Assembly (NCBI RefSeq): GCF_963676685.1
Contig: NC_092354.1
Location: 11,352,746 to 11,416,745, forward strand
Direction: 5' to 3'
Source: Mytilus edulis
Taxonomy: Eukaryota > Mollusca > Bivalvia > Mytilida > Mytilidae
DNA length: 64,000 nucleotides
The position numbers and the translations under genes are program-made. Positions 48,602-60,606 of this stretch are shown one piece after another. The notes under the pieces are model-generated. The model made no database searches, was not told the DNA's origin, and saw only the letters and a list, made by a program, of their open reading frames with translations. Every line of letters starts with the position of its first letter. The stretch's first letter is position 1.

Positions 48602-50376
48602 AGGTTCTAAAGAGCCTGTGTCGCTCACCTTGGTCTATGTGCATATTAAACAAAGGACACAAATGGATTCATGACAAAATTGTATTTTGGTGATGGTGAT
48701 GTGTTTGAAGTTCTTACTTTACTGAACGATTTTGCTTCTTACAATTATATCTATAATGAACTTTGCCCATTAGTAACAGAGAACTATATTTGGTAAAAAT
48801 TTACATAAATTTACCAAATTAATGAAAATTGTTAAAAATTGACTATAAAGGGCAATAACTCCTTAAGGGGTCAATTGACCATTTAGGTCATGTTGACTTA
48901 TTTGTAGATCTTACTTTGCTGAACATTTTTGCTGTTTACAGTTTATCACTATCTATAATAGTATTCAAGATAACCAAAAAGGGCAAAATTTCTTTAAAAA
49001 TTACCAATTGGAGGGCAACAACCCAACAACCAGTTGTCCAATTCATCTGAAAAATTCAGGGCAGATAGATATTGACTTGATTAACAATTTAACTTCTTGT
49101 CAGATTTGCTCTAGATGCTTTGGTTTCATAGTTATAAGCCAAAAACTGCATTTTACCCCTATGTTCTATTTTTAGCCGTGGCGGCCATCTTGGTTGAATG
49201 GCCAGGTCATCGGACACATTTTTCAAACTAGATACCCCAAAGATGATTGTGGCCTAGTAGTTTCAGTGGAGATTTTGTAAAAGATTACTTAGATTTATGA
49301 AAAATGGTTAAAGATTGACTATAAAGGGCAATAACTCCTAAAGGGGTCAACTGACCATTTTGGTCATGTTCACTTATTTGTAGATCTTACTTTGCTGAAC
49401 ATTATTGCTGTTTACAATTTATCTCTATCTATAATAATATTCAAGATAATAACCAAAAACAGCAAAATTTCCTCAAAATTACCAATTCAGGGGCAGCAAC
49501 CCAACAACCGATTGACCGATTCATCTGAAAATTTCAGGGCTGATAGATCTTGACCTGATAAACATTTTTATCCCATGTCAGATTTCCTCTAAATGCTTTG
49601 GTTTTTGAGTTATAAGCCAAAAACTGCATTTTACCCCTATGTTCTATTTTTAGCCGTGGCGGCCATCTTGGTTGGTTGACCGGGTCACGCCACACATTTT
49701 TTAAACTAGATACCCCAATGATTGTGGCCAAGTTTGGTTTGATTTGACCCAGTAGCTTCAGAGGAGAAGATTTTTGTAAAAGATTACTTTAATTAACGAA
49801 AAATGGTTAAAAATTGACTATAAAGGGCAATAACTCCTAAACGGGTCAACTGACCATTTTGGTCATGTTGACTTATTTGTAGATCTTACTTTGCTGAACA
49901 TTATTGCTGTTTACAGTTTATCTCTATCTATAATAATATTCAAGATAATAACCAAAAACAGCAAAATTTCCTCAAAATTACCAATTCAGGGGCAGCAACC
50001 CAACAACCGATTGACCGATTCATCTGAAAATTTCAGGGCTGATAGATCTTGACCAGATAAACATTTTTACCCCATGTCAGATTTGCTCTAAATGCTTTGG
50101 TTTTTGAGTTATAAGCCAAAAACTGCATTTTACCCCTATGTTATATTTTTAGCCGTGGCGGCCATCTTGGTTGGTTGACCGGGTCACGCCACACATTTTT
50201 TAAACTAGATACCCCAATGATGATTGTGGCCAAGTTTGGTTTGATTTGGCCCAGTAGTTTCAGAGGAGAAGATTTTTGTAAAAGCTAACGCCGGACGACG
50301 ACGGACGACGGACGACGGACGACGGACGCAAAGTGATGAGAAAAGCTCACTTGGCCCTTTGGGCCAGGTGAGCTAA
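48602..50376 (+). repeat. 1.8-kb compound repeat with three ~480-bp tandem units
   Basis: It starts AGAGGTTCTAAAGAGCCTGT (near 48600). GACTATAAAGGGCAATAACT recurs at 48841, 49317 and 49816, marking units of 476 and 499 bp. CGTGGCGGCCATCTTGG recurs near 49177, 49655 and 50155. A GACGACG-type simple repeat (50290-50330) precedes the end CTCACTTGGCCCTTTGGGCC, an imperfect palindrome. No transposase frame is seen, so it is probably non-autonomous. Confidence 0.85.
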
Positions 50377-50574
50377 AAAACAGGTTGCGTCAACATGTTT
50401 CTGTCCGATCTATTCCGAATACTATATTTAGATGTTTTCTTTAAATCATTAAAGTATTTCAAAACAGCAAATGTTTTATCAAACAGTGACTGGCTCAGGA
50501 AGGATAAAAAAAAGGAGAAGAAACGCCCGGTATTAAAAAAAAAGACAATTTATTGAAAACAAAAGTTTTATGCC

Positions 50575-50850
50575 AATAAAGTGTAAAATCACAAAAATAC
50601 TGAAATTAAAAAAAAAGGAAAGTCTCTAATCAAATAGCAAAATCAAAACACACTAAACGAATGGATAACAACGGTTATATTCCTAACTTGGTACAGGCAT
50701 TTTCTTAAGTAAAAAATTGTGGGTTGAACATGGTTTTATAGCTAGCTAAACCTCTCACTTTTATGACAGTCGCATTCATATTCCATTATATTGACAACGA
50801 TAGGTGAACAAAACAAGCAGACATAATACTATAAGTGGGTGAAAATGTCA
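50575..50850 (+). repeat. Dispersed mussel repeat family A
   Basis: AAATCACAAAAATACTGAAA, ACGAATGGATAACAACGG, TTTTATAGCTAGCTAAACCT and TTATGACAGTCGCATTCATA. The tail (GGTGAACAAAACAAGCAGAC) lets the split copy at 57475/60607 be aligned. Confidence 0.75.
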
Positions 50851-51934
50851 AAAATACAGCAGTCAACATTGTGTTAAAGAGAAAAATACTATATATTTCT
50901 TTGGTCCGCCCTTGATTAAAGTTTGGACATTTCCACATTATTACAAATAACCCTAATCTGTCCGAGAAAATAGATATGACAAAAACGAGAGCCATGTTTC
51001 AATTAAGGCTTCTGTCGTCAATTTTTATCAAATCAAAGAGCGGGTTGTGTTCCTTTTCTTTTTAAAACAATCGAGAAGATGCGTCCTTAAGTTGAAATAA
51101 CAAAGTTAAAAACCAACATTAATTATTTTGTTTACAACACATGCACACGTTAATAAACATAAAACATATACAATTACAAAAATATAAAAGATGGCTTCGT
51201 AAGTATCCCCGTAGGACAGCTTTTTATTAACAAAGTTTAAAATGCGTAGTATATACTGCGCACCATTGCGTAAGTGATTATACAATTGTAATGTCAAACG
51301 TCTATGCAAAATTATTGTATATCATCCCAAAATTAATTTATGTATACTTAGTTTTACAAGAGTTAAGTCCAATGTCATTAATATGCTCTTCATCGCTTCA
51401 GGACGCAATTAATAGACCAGTAGATAGCTCGCCAAATTTTGCATTATAATTTCACAAAGAAAGTTTTTGTCAACATGAAATATTTGATATGATATATAAA
51501 CATAATTATATAAAAATAAAACGAAATTTAAAAACATCAATTTAAGCTTTGGTTATATTAAATACTATTGTGAATTATTTGAATACATTAAATATATCAA
51601 ATTTCTTATAGTTTTGTTTCCTGCAATTTAAATTAGAAGGAAAAGTAATATAAACATGAAACAGAAAGCCCCATATATTAGAAAAATAATACAAATATTG
51701 TAAAGTAATAAAATGGTATTTTGATCCAATAAAACGTTAAATTATCGCGTGATTTCCTCATAATTTGTAGTTTATAAAATATTTTATTATGTTGACATGT
51801 TTTATTATATTATAATATGATACTTTAATACTTCAATCAAAATTTTGTTAAGTCATTTTAAATCTTTCTATGTCAGAACGATTTTTTTTATATATATATC
51901 ATTTGACTAAACTTTATCATTGTTTGTCAACATG
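50851..51934. other. Intergenic AT-rich sequence
   Basis: No gene supported. Confidence 0.4.
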
Positions 51935-52230
51935 CATCTGTCTGTCCCCTGATGAAGGTGCATGTAGAAAACACATCTGTCTGTTCCCTGATGAAGGTGG
52001 ATGTAGAAAACACATTTGTCTGTCCCCTGATGAAGGTGGATGTAGAAAACACATCTGTCTGTCCCCTGATGAAGGTGGATGTAGAAAACACATCTGTCTG
52101 TCCCCTGATGAAGGTGGATGTAGAAAACACATCTGTCTGTTCCCTGATGAAGGTGGATGTAGAAAACACATCTGTCTGTCCCCTGATGAAGGTGGATGTA
52201 GAAAACACATATGTCTGTCCCCTGATGAAG
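51935..52230 (+). repeat. 39-bp minisatellite, 8 copies, open in several frames
   Basis: The unit CATCTGTCTGTCCCCTGATG + AAGGTGGATGTAGAAAACA is nearly uniform. In the frame from 51870 it gives a 13-residue unit, ICLSPDEGGCRKH, with two Cys per unit and an ending LRYVCTYNK at 52304. Two other plus frames and minus frames are also open since 39 is a multiple of 3, so coding status is unproven. Confidence 0.9.
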
Positions 52231-52285
52231 ATGATGTTTACCTTAAACAAACCTGGTATCCCTTCTGCAAAAAACTTCGTTACGT

Positions 52286-52483
52286 ATGCACATACAACAA
52301 ATAGTTCAATACATTTATGTGTGTCTTTGTGTTGCTGTCACATTAGCATACGGTATGCCCAACATCCATAAAGTAATTGCAGGTTATAAGGTAGATTTGA
52401 CGAAAGATATGTCGGGATTATATGGGTTTCCGTGCATTGATACCGTTTATGATCACTGCTCATGTCTTCATAGAATTGGATAG
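52286..52483 (+). CDS. Possible small secreted Cys peptide or terminal exon
   Basis: The 65-residue frame begins MHIQQIVQYIYVCLCVAVTL then AYG, which resembles a signal peptide. It continues MPNIHKVIAGYKVDLTKDMS then GLYGFPCIDTVYDHCSCLHR and a TAG. Alternatively the part from CATACGG (about 52349) is a last exon after an acceptor-like GTCACATTAG. A poly(A) signal follows at 52619. Three Cys remain in the predicted mature part. The family is not recognised, and a chance frame is possible. Confidence 0.35.
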   Translation: MHIQQIVQYIYVCLCVAVTLAYGMPNIHKVIAGYKVDLTKDMSGLYGFPCIDTVYDHCSCLHRIG

Positions 52484-52618
52484 CACGGCTATTTGATGTT
52501 ATATACATTGATCCGAAATTAAGAATAATGACCAGGACTTATCACTATTGCCATGGTGTTTGAATCAACGCTGATAACTTTGACTCGAACTTATCCTGTT
52601 TGTTCCGTTGTCTGATGA

Positions 52619-52624
52619 AATAAA
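52619..52624 (+). terminator. Candidate poly(A) signal
   Basis: AATAAA in GATGAAATAAAGAAG, about 136 nt after the stop of the small frame at 52286-52483. Confidence 0.35.
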
Positions 52625-52676
52625 GAAGAACTATTGTTTCTAAGCAAGACTAAATTATTTAAGTAAAAATAAAGGT

Positions 52677-52990
52677 AACAACAGTATACCGCTGTTCAAT
52701 AGTCATAAATCGATTACGCGAGGGAAAAAAATCGTGTCAGATGACAAAACCGAGGGACGCACATCAACTAAATAGGGGAAACAACAAATCAACAGGAACA
52801 CTGAACTGTTACAAAAATAAAACACGCCAACATACATAGAAACGGACTATTTGATAACAACTGTCATATTCCAGTCTTGGTACAGGACATTTTAAGAAAA
52901 AAATCTGATAGGTTGAATCTGCTTATGGCTAGCTAAACCTCCCGCTTTTATGGCAACATTAAAAATTCAAATTGAATAGGACTTACATTG
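52677..52990 (+). repeat. Dispersed mussel repeat (family A with a longer head)
   Basis: AACAGTATACCGCTGTTCAA, AATCGATTACGCGAGGG and ACAACTGTCATATTCCAGTC. The tail matches family A. Confidence 0.7.
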
Positions 52991-53429
52991 ATAAGATAAT
53001 ATTAACAGTGTACAAACACATGCATGTGTTCTTGGTTTGTTTAAGTGATTTTTTGTTACTAATATTTGTTAGTAAAATGGTGCTTATATCTTATCTCTAA
53101 TAATGGTTAGCTATTAACTTCAATTCTTAATATGTAAATTTGGTCAATCAGATTTTTTTCTGAAATGTAGGCCATAAATAAGCCGTGTACAGATATCATT
53201 GCATACGATATTCTAAAATGCTTCATTCGTTTCAGCACGCTACCAGTTTGACCTCTAAGTCGTTTAGAATGACAATCAATGTTTTATGTGATGGTATATA
53301 ATTGTCGAGAGAAATCCATATACCTATACTTTAAAGCTGAATTTACCTCTGATAGGTAGATGTTACCGAGTCATGCAATGAACCTAAGGGTGGCTTGTCA
53401 CGTCATCGTATCTATATAACTAAACACAA

Positions 53430-54245
53430 TCGATTCTTATGACATTCATTTAATGTAAATCAATATTGTCTTTAATTGAATTTATAATCACCTTCCTTTT
53501 CTGCATGTTTCTTGCGATGGACTTATGACGCAGTATATACCGTTCGGAGCATCCCTATATCTATATAAGACATAAAACTGGTAGCAACCAAAGTCAATGA
53601 CATTACAATTCAGTTACTTTCTTTTTAATTTATAATCATCTTCTAGTTTCTGTTTGTTTTTCATGATGTTTTAGAAACAATTGATCATCGAGTCTATATA
53701 AAACGTATATTATTGACACCTTCCTTTTATCATGATTCTTGGTATGAATCTTTTGACGTAGTATATGCATTTCTGAAACATTTCTATATCTATACAAGAC
53801 ACATCACTACTTTCTTTGACATATCGTCAGTTTCTTTTTTCAAGTTCAGAAACAACATCGTATAGATCTACACATTGAATTGACAACAATCGATTTTAAT
53901 CTTTAACTTTAAATCAGTGTTGCAACATTTCTGCGTAACTATAATTGTACATAGCCATCGGTTATAATGACATAAAACATTTTTTGATGTTTATCGATGT
54001 TGTCTTTAACCTATTATTAATTATGTTTTTTTGCTTGTTTCTGGCGATGGAGCTGTGACGTAACAGATGCATTACTGAAACATTATCTTATCTATATATT
54101 GCGCATTACAATCGATTTTAATTACTTCAAACATTGTTTGCTGTTAATCGATGTTGCCTTTAACGTATTATTATTTTCCTTTTTTTTCTGCTTGTTTCTG
54201 GTGTTGGAGCTGTGACGTAACATAAGTAGTTCTGGAACAGTAATG
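53430..54245 (+). repeat. Diverged tandem repeats, about five units
   Basis: Units share a block like TTTCTGCTTGTTTCTGGCGA, then TGGAGCTGTGACGTA, then CTGAAACATT and TATCTATATA. Recognisable blocks start near 53490, 53650, 53720, 54030 and 54190. The spacing is irregular and the units are strongly diverged. No gene is seen. Confidence 0.65.
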
Positions 54246-54569
54246 ATTAACCTCACTACACTAAAGCAAATCAAAAGCACATAAAACATCGTATCGAGCT
54301 AAGTGGTTATTTCCGAACTTTCATGTTCTAGAAAATCCAATTTGTATCGACGTCTTGGTACAAGTTGAAACTTCCATACTTGCCTTTGGACATCTACAGG
54401 TCAAATAATTGTGAGATTACTTTTAAATGAAACAGTTATTGGAGTCAACTATCTCCGCTTCCGATTTTGACTGTTTTTAGACGTTTCGTCCCCCAAGGTA
54501 TACCAGCCCAGTAGTCAACGTTTTGGTGTTGACATGAACATCAATATTGTGGTCATTTTTATAAATCTC

Positions 54570-54800
54570 TTGTTAATAAAACAAAATTTTCGAAAAACTA
54601 AGGATTTTCTTATTCCAGGCATAGATTATTAGCAATATTTGGCACAATTTTTGGGAATTGTTTTATCTTCAATGCTTTTCAATTTTGTACTTGATTGGTT
54701 TTATACATATTTTGATATGAGCGTCATTGATGAGTCTTATGTAGACGAAACGGACGTCTGGCGTACTAAATTATAATCCTGGTACCTTTGATAACTCTTA
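54570..54800 (+). repeat. Dispersed mussel repeat family C
   Basis: TTATTCCAGGCATAGATTAT, GTAGACGAAACGGACGTCTG and AAATTATAATCCTGGTACC. Confidence 0.8.
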
Positions 54801-54981
54801 TAAATGCAACCGTTTTCGTCGATTTAAATGTTAATCTCTAAATATTTTACTGATGTAAAATTAAAGAGATGTGGTATGAATTATCCACCGATCGCAGTGC
54901 ATGGATCGGTTGATTGCCGTTCTATCTTATAAATTGAATAATAGGTTGATCACAATATCTTTCTTTGTTTCTTTGTTTCTA

Positions 54982-55505
54982 TATCTTTTAATTAATAAAT
55001 TAATTTATCAACTATTAATTAATAAATCAATTATTTATTATTTATTAATTAATTAATCATTTATTTATTAATTATTTGTTTAACCAATGAATAATTAATC
55101 AATTAATGAATAATCAGTTGATTAATTACTCGTTGATTAATCAATCAACTAATGAATAAATCAAGTAATTAATCATCTATTTACTAATTATAAATTAATC
55201 AATCATTTATTTAATGATTAATTGATTAATCAACCATTAACAATTATTAATCAATCAAATATTAATTAATCATTGAATCAATTATATTATTGATCATTGA
55301 ATCAATTATTAATTAATCATTGAATCAATTATTAATTAATCATTGAATCGATTATTAATTAATCATTGAATCAATTTTTAATTAATCGTTGAATCAATAA
55401 TTAATTAATCATTGATTCAATAATCAAGGAATCAAGGAATCAATTTTTGATGAGTAAGTTGATCAATTGATTAATTAAATTGATTTAATTTATTTATTTG
55501 TTTAA
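54982..55505. repeat. AT-rich TTAATTAATCA simple-sequence block
   Basis: About 520 bp made almost only of interlocked TTAATTAATCA, ATTGAATCA and ATTTATTA words. It includes about five tandem ATTAATTAATCATTGAATC units at 55255-55420. Self-complementary on a fine scale. Confidence 0.9.
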
Positions 55506-55869
55506 TTTTGAATTATTCATTTATTTGCATGTATTACCAATTAATGAGAATATCAAATTACTGTTCATTCAGTTTTCTGACTATATTATTATAATTACGC
55601 TACCCTGAGATTAAACTGATGGCATTCCATACATTAAACTTTTGCATGTTAGTCGCTCATTTTTTAACGTTTAACGAGTATCAAAATGTAACCAAATATA
55701 TTTTATGCAACTTAATATCTTTTTGTACTGACGATTATCCTATAGAATTAAATACAGTGACACAGCAAAACATCTGATCGTTAACTATTGACATTATTTA
55801 CATTTAATGCAGTTATCTGGTTGATAAACTACTGTATAATGTTATAAATAAATTCACGGTGTAGGAGCA

Positions 55870-56135
55870 TTGAGTTCAAGGAGGTATAAGCTTCTGTATC
55901 TGTTACTGTTCTGTGTAAGTAGGTTGGCAGGATTATATAAAACATTTCCTGTCTGAATGGTGTTAAACTAGTCATTTCAGGGCCGGCCCTTGATCACTTG
56001 CTGTTCGGTGTGAGCCAAGGCTCTGTGTTGATGGCTGTACTTTGACCTATAATATTTTTTATTAACTTTTTATACAGTTTGGCTTGGATGTAGAGTTGTC
56101 TCATTTGCGGTCATACCACATCTTCTTATTTATAA
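55870..56135 (+). repeat. Dispersed mussel repeat family D
   Basis: GTTAAACTAGTCATTTCAGG, TGCTGTTCGGTGTGAGCCAA, GAGTTGTCTCATTTGCGGTC. Second copy of 19540-19910. Confidence 0.8.
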
Positions 56136-56619
56136 ATGTATTGAATTAGATAAAAGTACAATAAGGTTGGTTCATGGAATTGAAATGATTTCTGTAGAAG
56201 ATATGATGGGAACAATATACTGTGACGTCATTTGTGTAAGTACCAATAATTGAATTGGCAAACAAGTTTTGTTTTGTGGTGTTTCCGATAGTTGGTATAG
56301 GTTTTTGATGGTCTGGATAAAAAGAACAAAGAGCAGATATGGATAAATCACAATAAAAAAATAAATGAATAGATAATATATGATCCGAAGTTAAAGGAAA
56401 CGTTTAAGATTGATTGATTTGGACGTCTATAATTTTTTGTTTGGTTAAAAACACCCCTCTCCTAAACAAATAAATAAATAAGAACACATATAATATAACA
56501 ATTAAACATGCATAATTTTTAAACATTATAAACTGTTATCACAGAGATATGTCTCTCTTTTTTTGTAGTTTCGATAATGCAAATGTTGAAATAAAAAATA
56601 GCAACACTTTAACATGTAA

Positions 56620-57404
56620 GTTTAGAAAAAAACCAAGGTTAATGAACAATGACTGAAGGTACATGACTGAACAATCTCCATGGAAATGAGATGTGCTAAT
56701 GCTAATACAACTGCATACCAAATACCATTGACTTATCATGAGTAGTTCTCTTTAATCCAACCTTAACACAAACAAATACATGTAAACTAAACAAAATTTC
56801 AAAGTCAATAAACCATAACTGAGGGGAGGGTAAAAAAAAATCCTATGTCAATGAGATGTGCCAATGTTAATATAACTGCATACCAAGTATCATTGACCTA
56901 CCACTACTGGTTCCCCATAAACTGACCTAATCACAAACTTATACACGAAAAGTAAAATAATCTCCATAAAATGAGGTTTGTCAATGCTTATACAACTGCA
57001 TAACAATTATCATCAACCTACGACTAGTGGTTCCCCATAAACTGACTTAATTACAAACTAATACATTAAAACTAAGCAAAAATTTCAAAGTCAACAGACC
57101 ATGAATGAGAGGGCGGGCCAAATAATCTCCATGGAAATGAGATATGCTGATGCTTGTACAAATGTATACCAATTATCCTTACTTTACTACTAGTGGTTCC
57201 CCATAAACTGACCTAATCACAAACTAATACATGAAAACTAAGCAAAAGTTTCAAAGTTAGTCGACCATAACTTAGGGGAGGGGGTCAATTAATCTCCATG
57301 GTAATGAGATGTGCCAATACTTATACAACTGCATACTAAATGTCTTTGACTTACCACTAGTAGTTCACCATAAACTAGACCTAATCACAAACTAATACAT
57401 TGTT
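56620..57404 (+). repeat. Tandem repeats of about 165 bp, about five copies
   Basis: AATCTCCATGGAAATGAG-like blocks at about 56673, 56850, 56960, 57122 and 57288 are each followed by ATACAACTGCATACCAA and GTGGTTCCCCATAAACTGAC. The last unit runs into GTTGACGTCGCCGCCGG. Non-coding. Confidence 0.85.
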
Positions 57405-57474
57405 GACGTCGCCGCCGGAAACAGCATACCTAATTTTTTACGACTTTCTTCTTCATTTTTGTAGGCTGATAGGA

Positions 57475-57716
57475 AAAAAGTAAAATCACAAAAAACTGAA
57501 CTTAGAGGAAAATCCATTCGGAAAGTCCATAATGACATGGCAAAATTAAAATACAAAACGCATCAAAAACGAATGGACAAGAACTGTCATATTCCTGACT
57601 TGGTACAGGCATTTTCAAATGTAGAAAATGGTGGATTAAACCTGGTTCTATAGCGCTAACCCTCTCACTTTGATGACAGTCTCATCAAATTCCGTTATAT
57701 TTACAATGAAGCGTTA
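57475..57716 (+). repeat. Family A repeat, left half of a split copy
   Basis: AAACTGAACTTAGAGGAAAA, AACGAATGGACAAGAACTGT, ATTTACAATGAAGCGTTA. It is interrupted after TTA by the DNA element at 57717 and resumes at 60607. Confidence 0.85.
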
Positions 57717-60606
57717 TAGTACGGTGACCAAGTAAGGAAAAGTCGCTTATTTAAGGAGTTTAATCGTCATTCGGACTATACGGCTATAAATCACAGTATT
57801 GGTAGTTCAAAGGTTACACTTCACATTTTGACTTGTCGTCAAAACATCGTACGGTGCAATTTTTGTAAAATGGGCTTTGAAGTTCGTTCCCTTACTTTAA
57901 AGAAAAAAATACTTTCAAAAGATTTTATGTCTACATTTTGAAAGAACATTCGTAATATGCTTTTTGTTATTATATACATTGTTGTTACACCTTATTTTAA
58001 CAATTTCAAACAAAGTTTAGCCAAATTAATCCGTTATTGAAGAGTTTTTTGTTAAAATTGAACACTACGAATATTTTGCATTTAATAGAGTACGTTTCAA
58101 TTAATTTTCATAATTTATTTTTACGCAAAATGTAAAATAAACAACATTTATATGATATTTCAAACTTTTATTAAACATCAATTTCTAAATCATTTATCTC
58201 AGAAGCAGTATTTCAACTTGTGCATTGAAACAAAATATACACTACAAAATGAAGATACAGGTTCTCTCTTGAAATTCGACTTGTAAAAAAATATTGAACC
58301 GGATTGATAACATTATTTTAATCTATAACTGATATTTTGTATCACAACGATTTTTCGCTGCTAAAATTTGTTCAATTCGATCTTTTTGTTAGATCATGGT
58401 CCCATCTTGTGTTGGTTATCGTGTTTTTTTTATGTATTTTTAAAAGATTTCTTATTTTCGTATGTTTATTTGATATGGTTTTTTTTCTTTTTATATAGTC
58501 TGAATTTGGACATATAGTTATCTGGAAAATGTTTGAAATAGGAAGTCCTTTACGAATAGGTTCTAGTAGTTAAAAAAGGCAACACATGGGTTTTAATTTT
58601 GAAAAGTGTATCGTGTTCCAGAGAAGAAATACTGAATCACTTCTATTACTGTAAAGAGTAAACGTTGCTTTTTAAGTTCTATTGAAAGACTTATGATGGA
58701 ATCTACCAGCAATGTGTTGTAGAATATGGGCCGTTTGTTAAAATTCCTGATTTGGTGAACCAATTCAATTCTGATGTCTCTTGTGCACTTTCCCTACCAT
58801 CCTTTGGCCCATCACTCACAACTAACACCAGTCTGAGAGGTGGTATGGTATTGCTTAAATGTATTGATGATAACAAAAAAGCAAAACATTTGGTGATCTT
58901 GCAGCTGACTATTATAAAAATATGACCCAATGCTTTTCTCTAGCAGACGTTTTTTTACCGCTACGACATGAAAAGCTCAATAAAGTTGTCTGTTGAAAAG
59001 GAAAGCCGCACAAAGACTACACCTTCAACCAAAGTGTATCAGATTATTGAAAGGAGAAGGACTCCTGACTGGAAGGAGTTTCTTTCTGTTAAAGAAAACC
59101 AACAGGCTCTCTCTAATTTCTTTGGTAGTTTTTCTTCTTCAAAACTATGACAAATCCCCTAGTGAGCTTTATTTAGCCGGAACGTTTATAAATCCGAAAT
59201 TGTTGAAGTTTTTTCAGACAATCATGTTTACTTAATGACTGTCGTAACTTGGTTAGAACTTACCAAGGGCCAATACTCGTATGATATTTAATGCCTTATA
59301 CTTTGACATGAAGTTAACAGAAATGGGAAAGAGCGACAGAATAATCATACAGACCTCTGATACGGGTGTAATTGTTCTGTGTGTTCACTACTACAAACAA
59401 ATGACACATGCAGTGTAATGAATATTTGAAGATTTTAACCCATTCACCAACTACAATGTATGTGCTTGCTTTTCCCCAACAATTTATAAACTGCCTCCTG
59501 CTGTACATACTCTTACCGGATACACACAACTTCGTCTCTGTTTGGAATAGTGAGAAAATGGTATACAAGACTTTAAAGGACACGCAATACTATTGTAGTT
59601 ACAGAGCTTTGGGAGTACTGACGAAGATAAAGCCCTTGTTTGTGCAAGAATTTAGTTTCGAAGATGTATGATCTGAGGAATCTCTCAAGATAAATTATTC
59701 CATCATGATATGAATAAAATGCGCGTCAAGCTTGCCTACAGTAAAAAAGTAGGTTTAGTGAGGTTACTTCCCTGTAAAGCGGCAATTTTGACCGCATCAC
59801 ACATTGCTAGACCCACTGTTCCGTCACCTGTAGAATACGGTTTGCGAAAATTAATTATTTCATTACAACCCGTTTATTTTGAAGGGCATATGTCAGCAGA
59901 ATTCTTGCAAGATCTTTTGAGTTTATGTAAGGGAAAATCTCCATGTAAAAAGTGTTTGTTCACAACAAAACCTTGCATGTACGGAGCTTTGCTCCTGTCA
60001 ATGGTCAGAATTATGTAGAAATTCCTTAACAGATGAATCAGAAGATACACCTGGATGAAATCTATTTTGTGGATCATTTTGATTGGATTTTTTAATTGTA
60101 ACTGTTTTAGAGGTAATAAGTGGTTTTGGTTGCAATGAATTACATGCATGAGCTTTTGCAAAATAAACATTCGGGATAGAAGGCTTTACTTAACAACAAC
60201 ATTTATCTTTTATTGCTGAGGTTGAATATCACCCGGCAAGGTAACAACTGTAACTTTAACGGAATTTGGATTGATCTTGTATAATAGAACAAGTGTTTTT
60301 CAGAATTAATCGATTACTAAGTAATAAGTTCATTTTGTTTTTACATTTACATTGAGATAATTCATTGTCAATTGATTTGAAATTTAACACAAAATGCTGC
60401 TGAGATCTTTCAATTTTGAAAATACAGAAAGAAAAACAGTATGTTGATCTTTGACCTTAATTTATGCAAAACTGTTACCATATTTCTATTTGACGACATG
60501 GATATTCCAAAAGTACTCATTTTCCCGAATTCAATGATATATGATATAGCCATATAGTATGTTTGACGATTAAATTTAAAAAATAATTGGTCTGGTCACC
60601 GTACTA
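57717..60606 (+). mobile_element. TIR DNA transposon with TTA target duplication
   Basis: TAGTACGGTGACCA (57717-57730) and its reverse complement TGGTCACCGTACTA (60593-60606) bound 2890 bp, flanked by TTA on both sides (57714-57716, 60607-60609). Similarity between the ends continues imperfectly for about 75 bp (TTAATCGTCA and ACTATAYGGCTATA in both). Joining the flanks restores a normal family A repeat, compared with 7080-7130 and 50785-50870, which shows a clean insertion. The interior carries the decayed frame at 58950-60070. A 3-bp TWA-type duplication is known for PIF/Harbinger and 3-4 bp for Academ; the class is open. Confidence 0.85.
58950..60070 (+). pseudogene. Decayed nuclease-like ORF of the TIR element
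   Basis: Across several frames the plus strand reads RYDMKSSIKLSVEKESRTKT, WKEFLSVKENQQALSNFF, LLQNYDKSPSELYLAGTF, FDMKLTEMGKSDRIIIQTSD then TGVIVLCVHYYKQM, LPPAVHTLTGY, KLAYSKKVGLVRLLPCKAAI and PVYFEGHMSAEFLQDLL. The Cys-rich tail reads LACTELCSCQWSELCRNS. I recognise a repetitive family, widespread in mollusc and cnidarian genomes, whose intact members carry an EAD and a SDTDV motif and HALTGCD. The acidic pattern recalls PIN/FEN-like nucleases (inference). At least five frame changes and stops are present; not functional. Confidence 0.75.

Noticed and set aside
51935-52230. CRISPR-like regular array
   Set aside because: Units abut with no unique spacers, and the genome is eukaryotic; it is a minisatellite.
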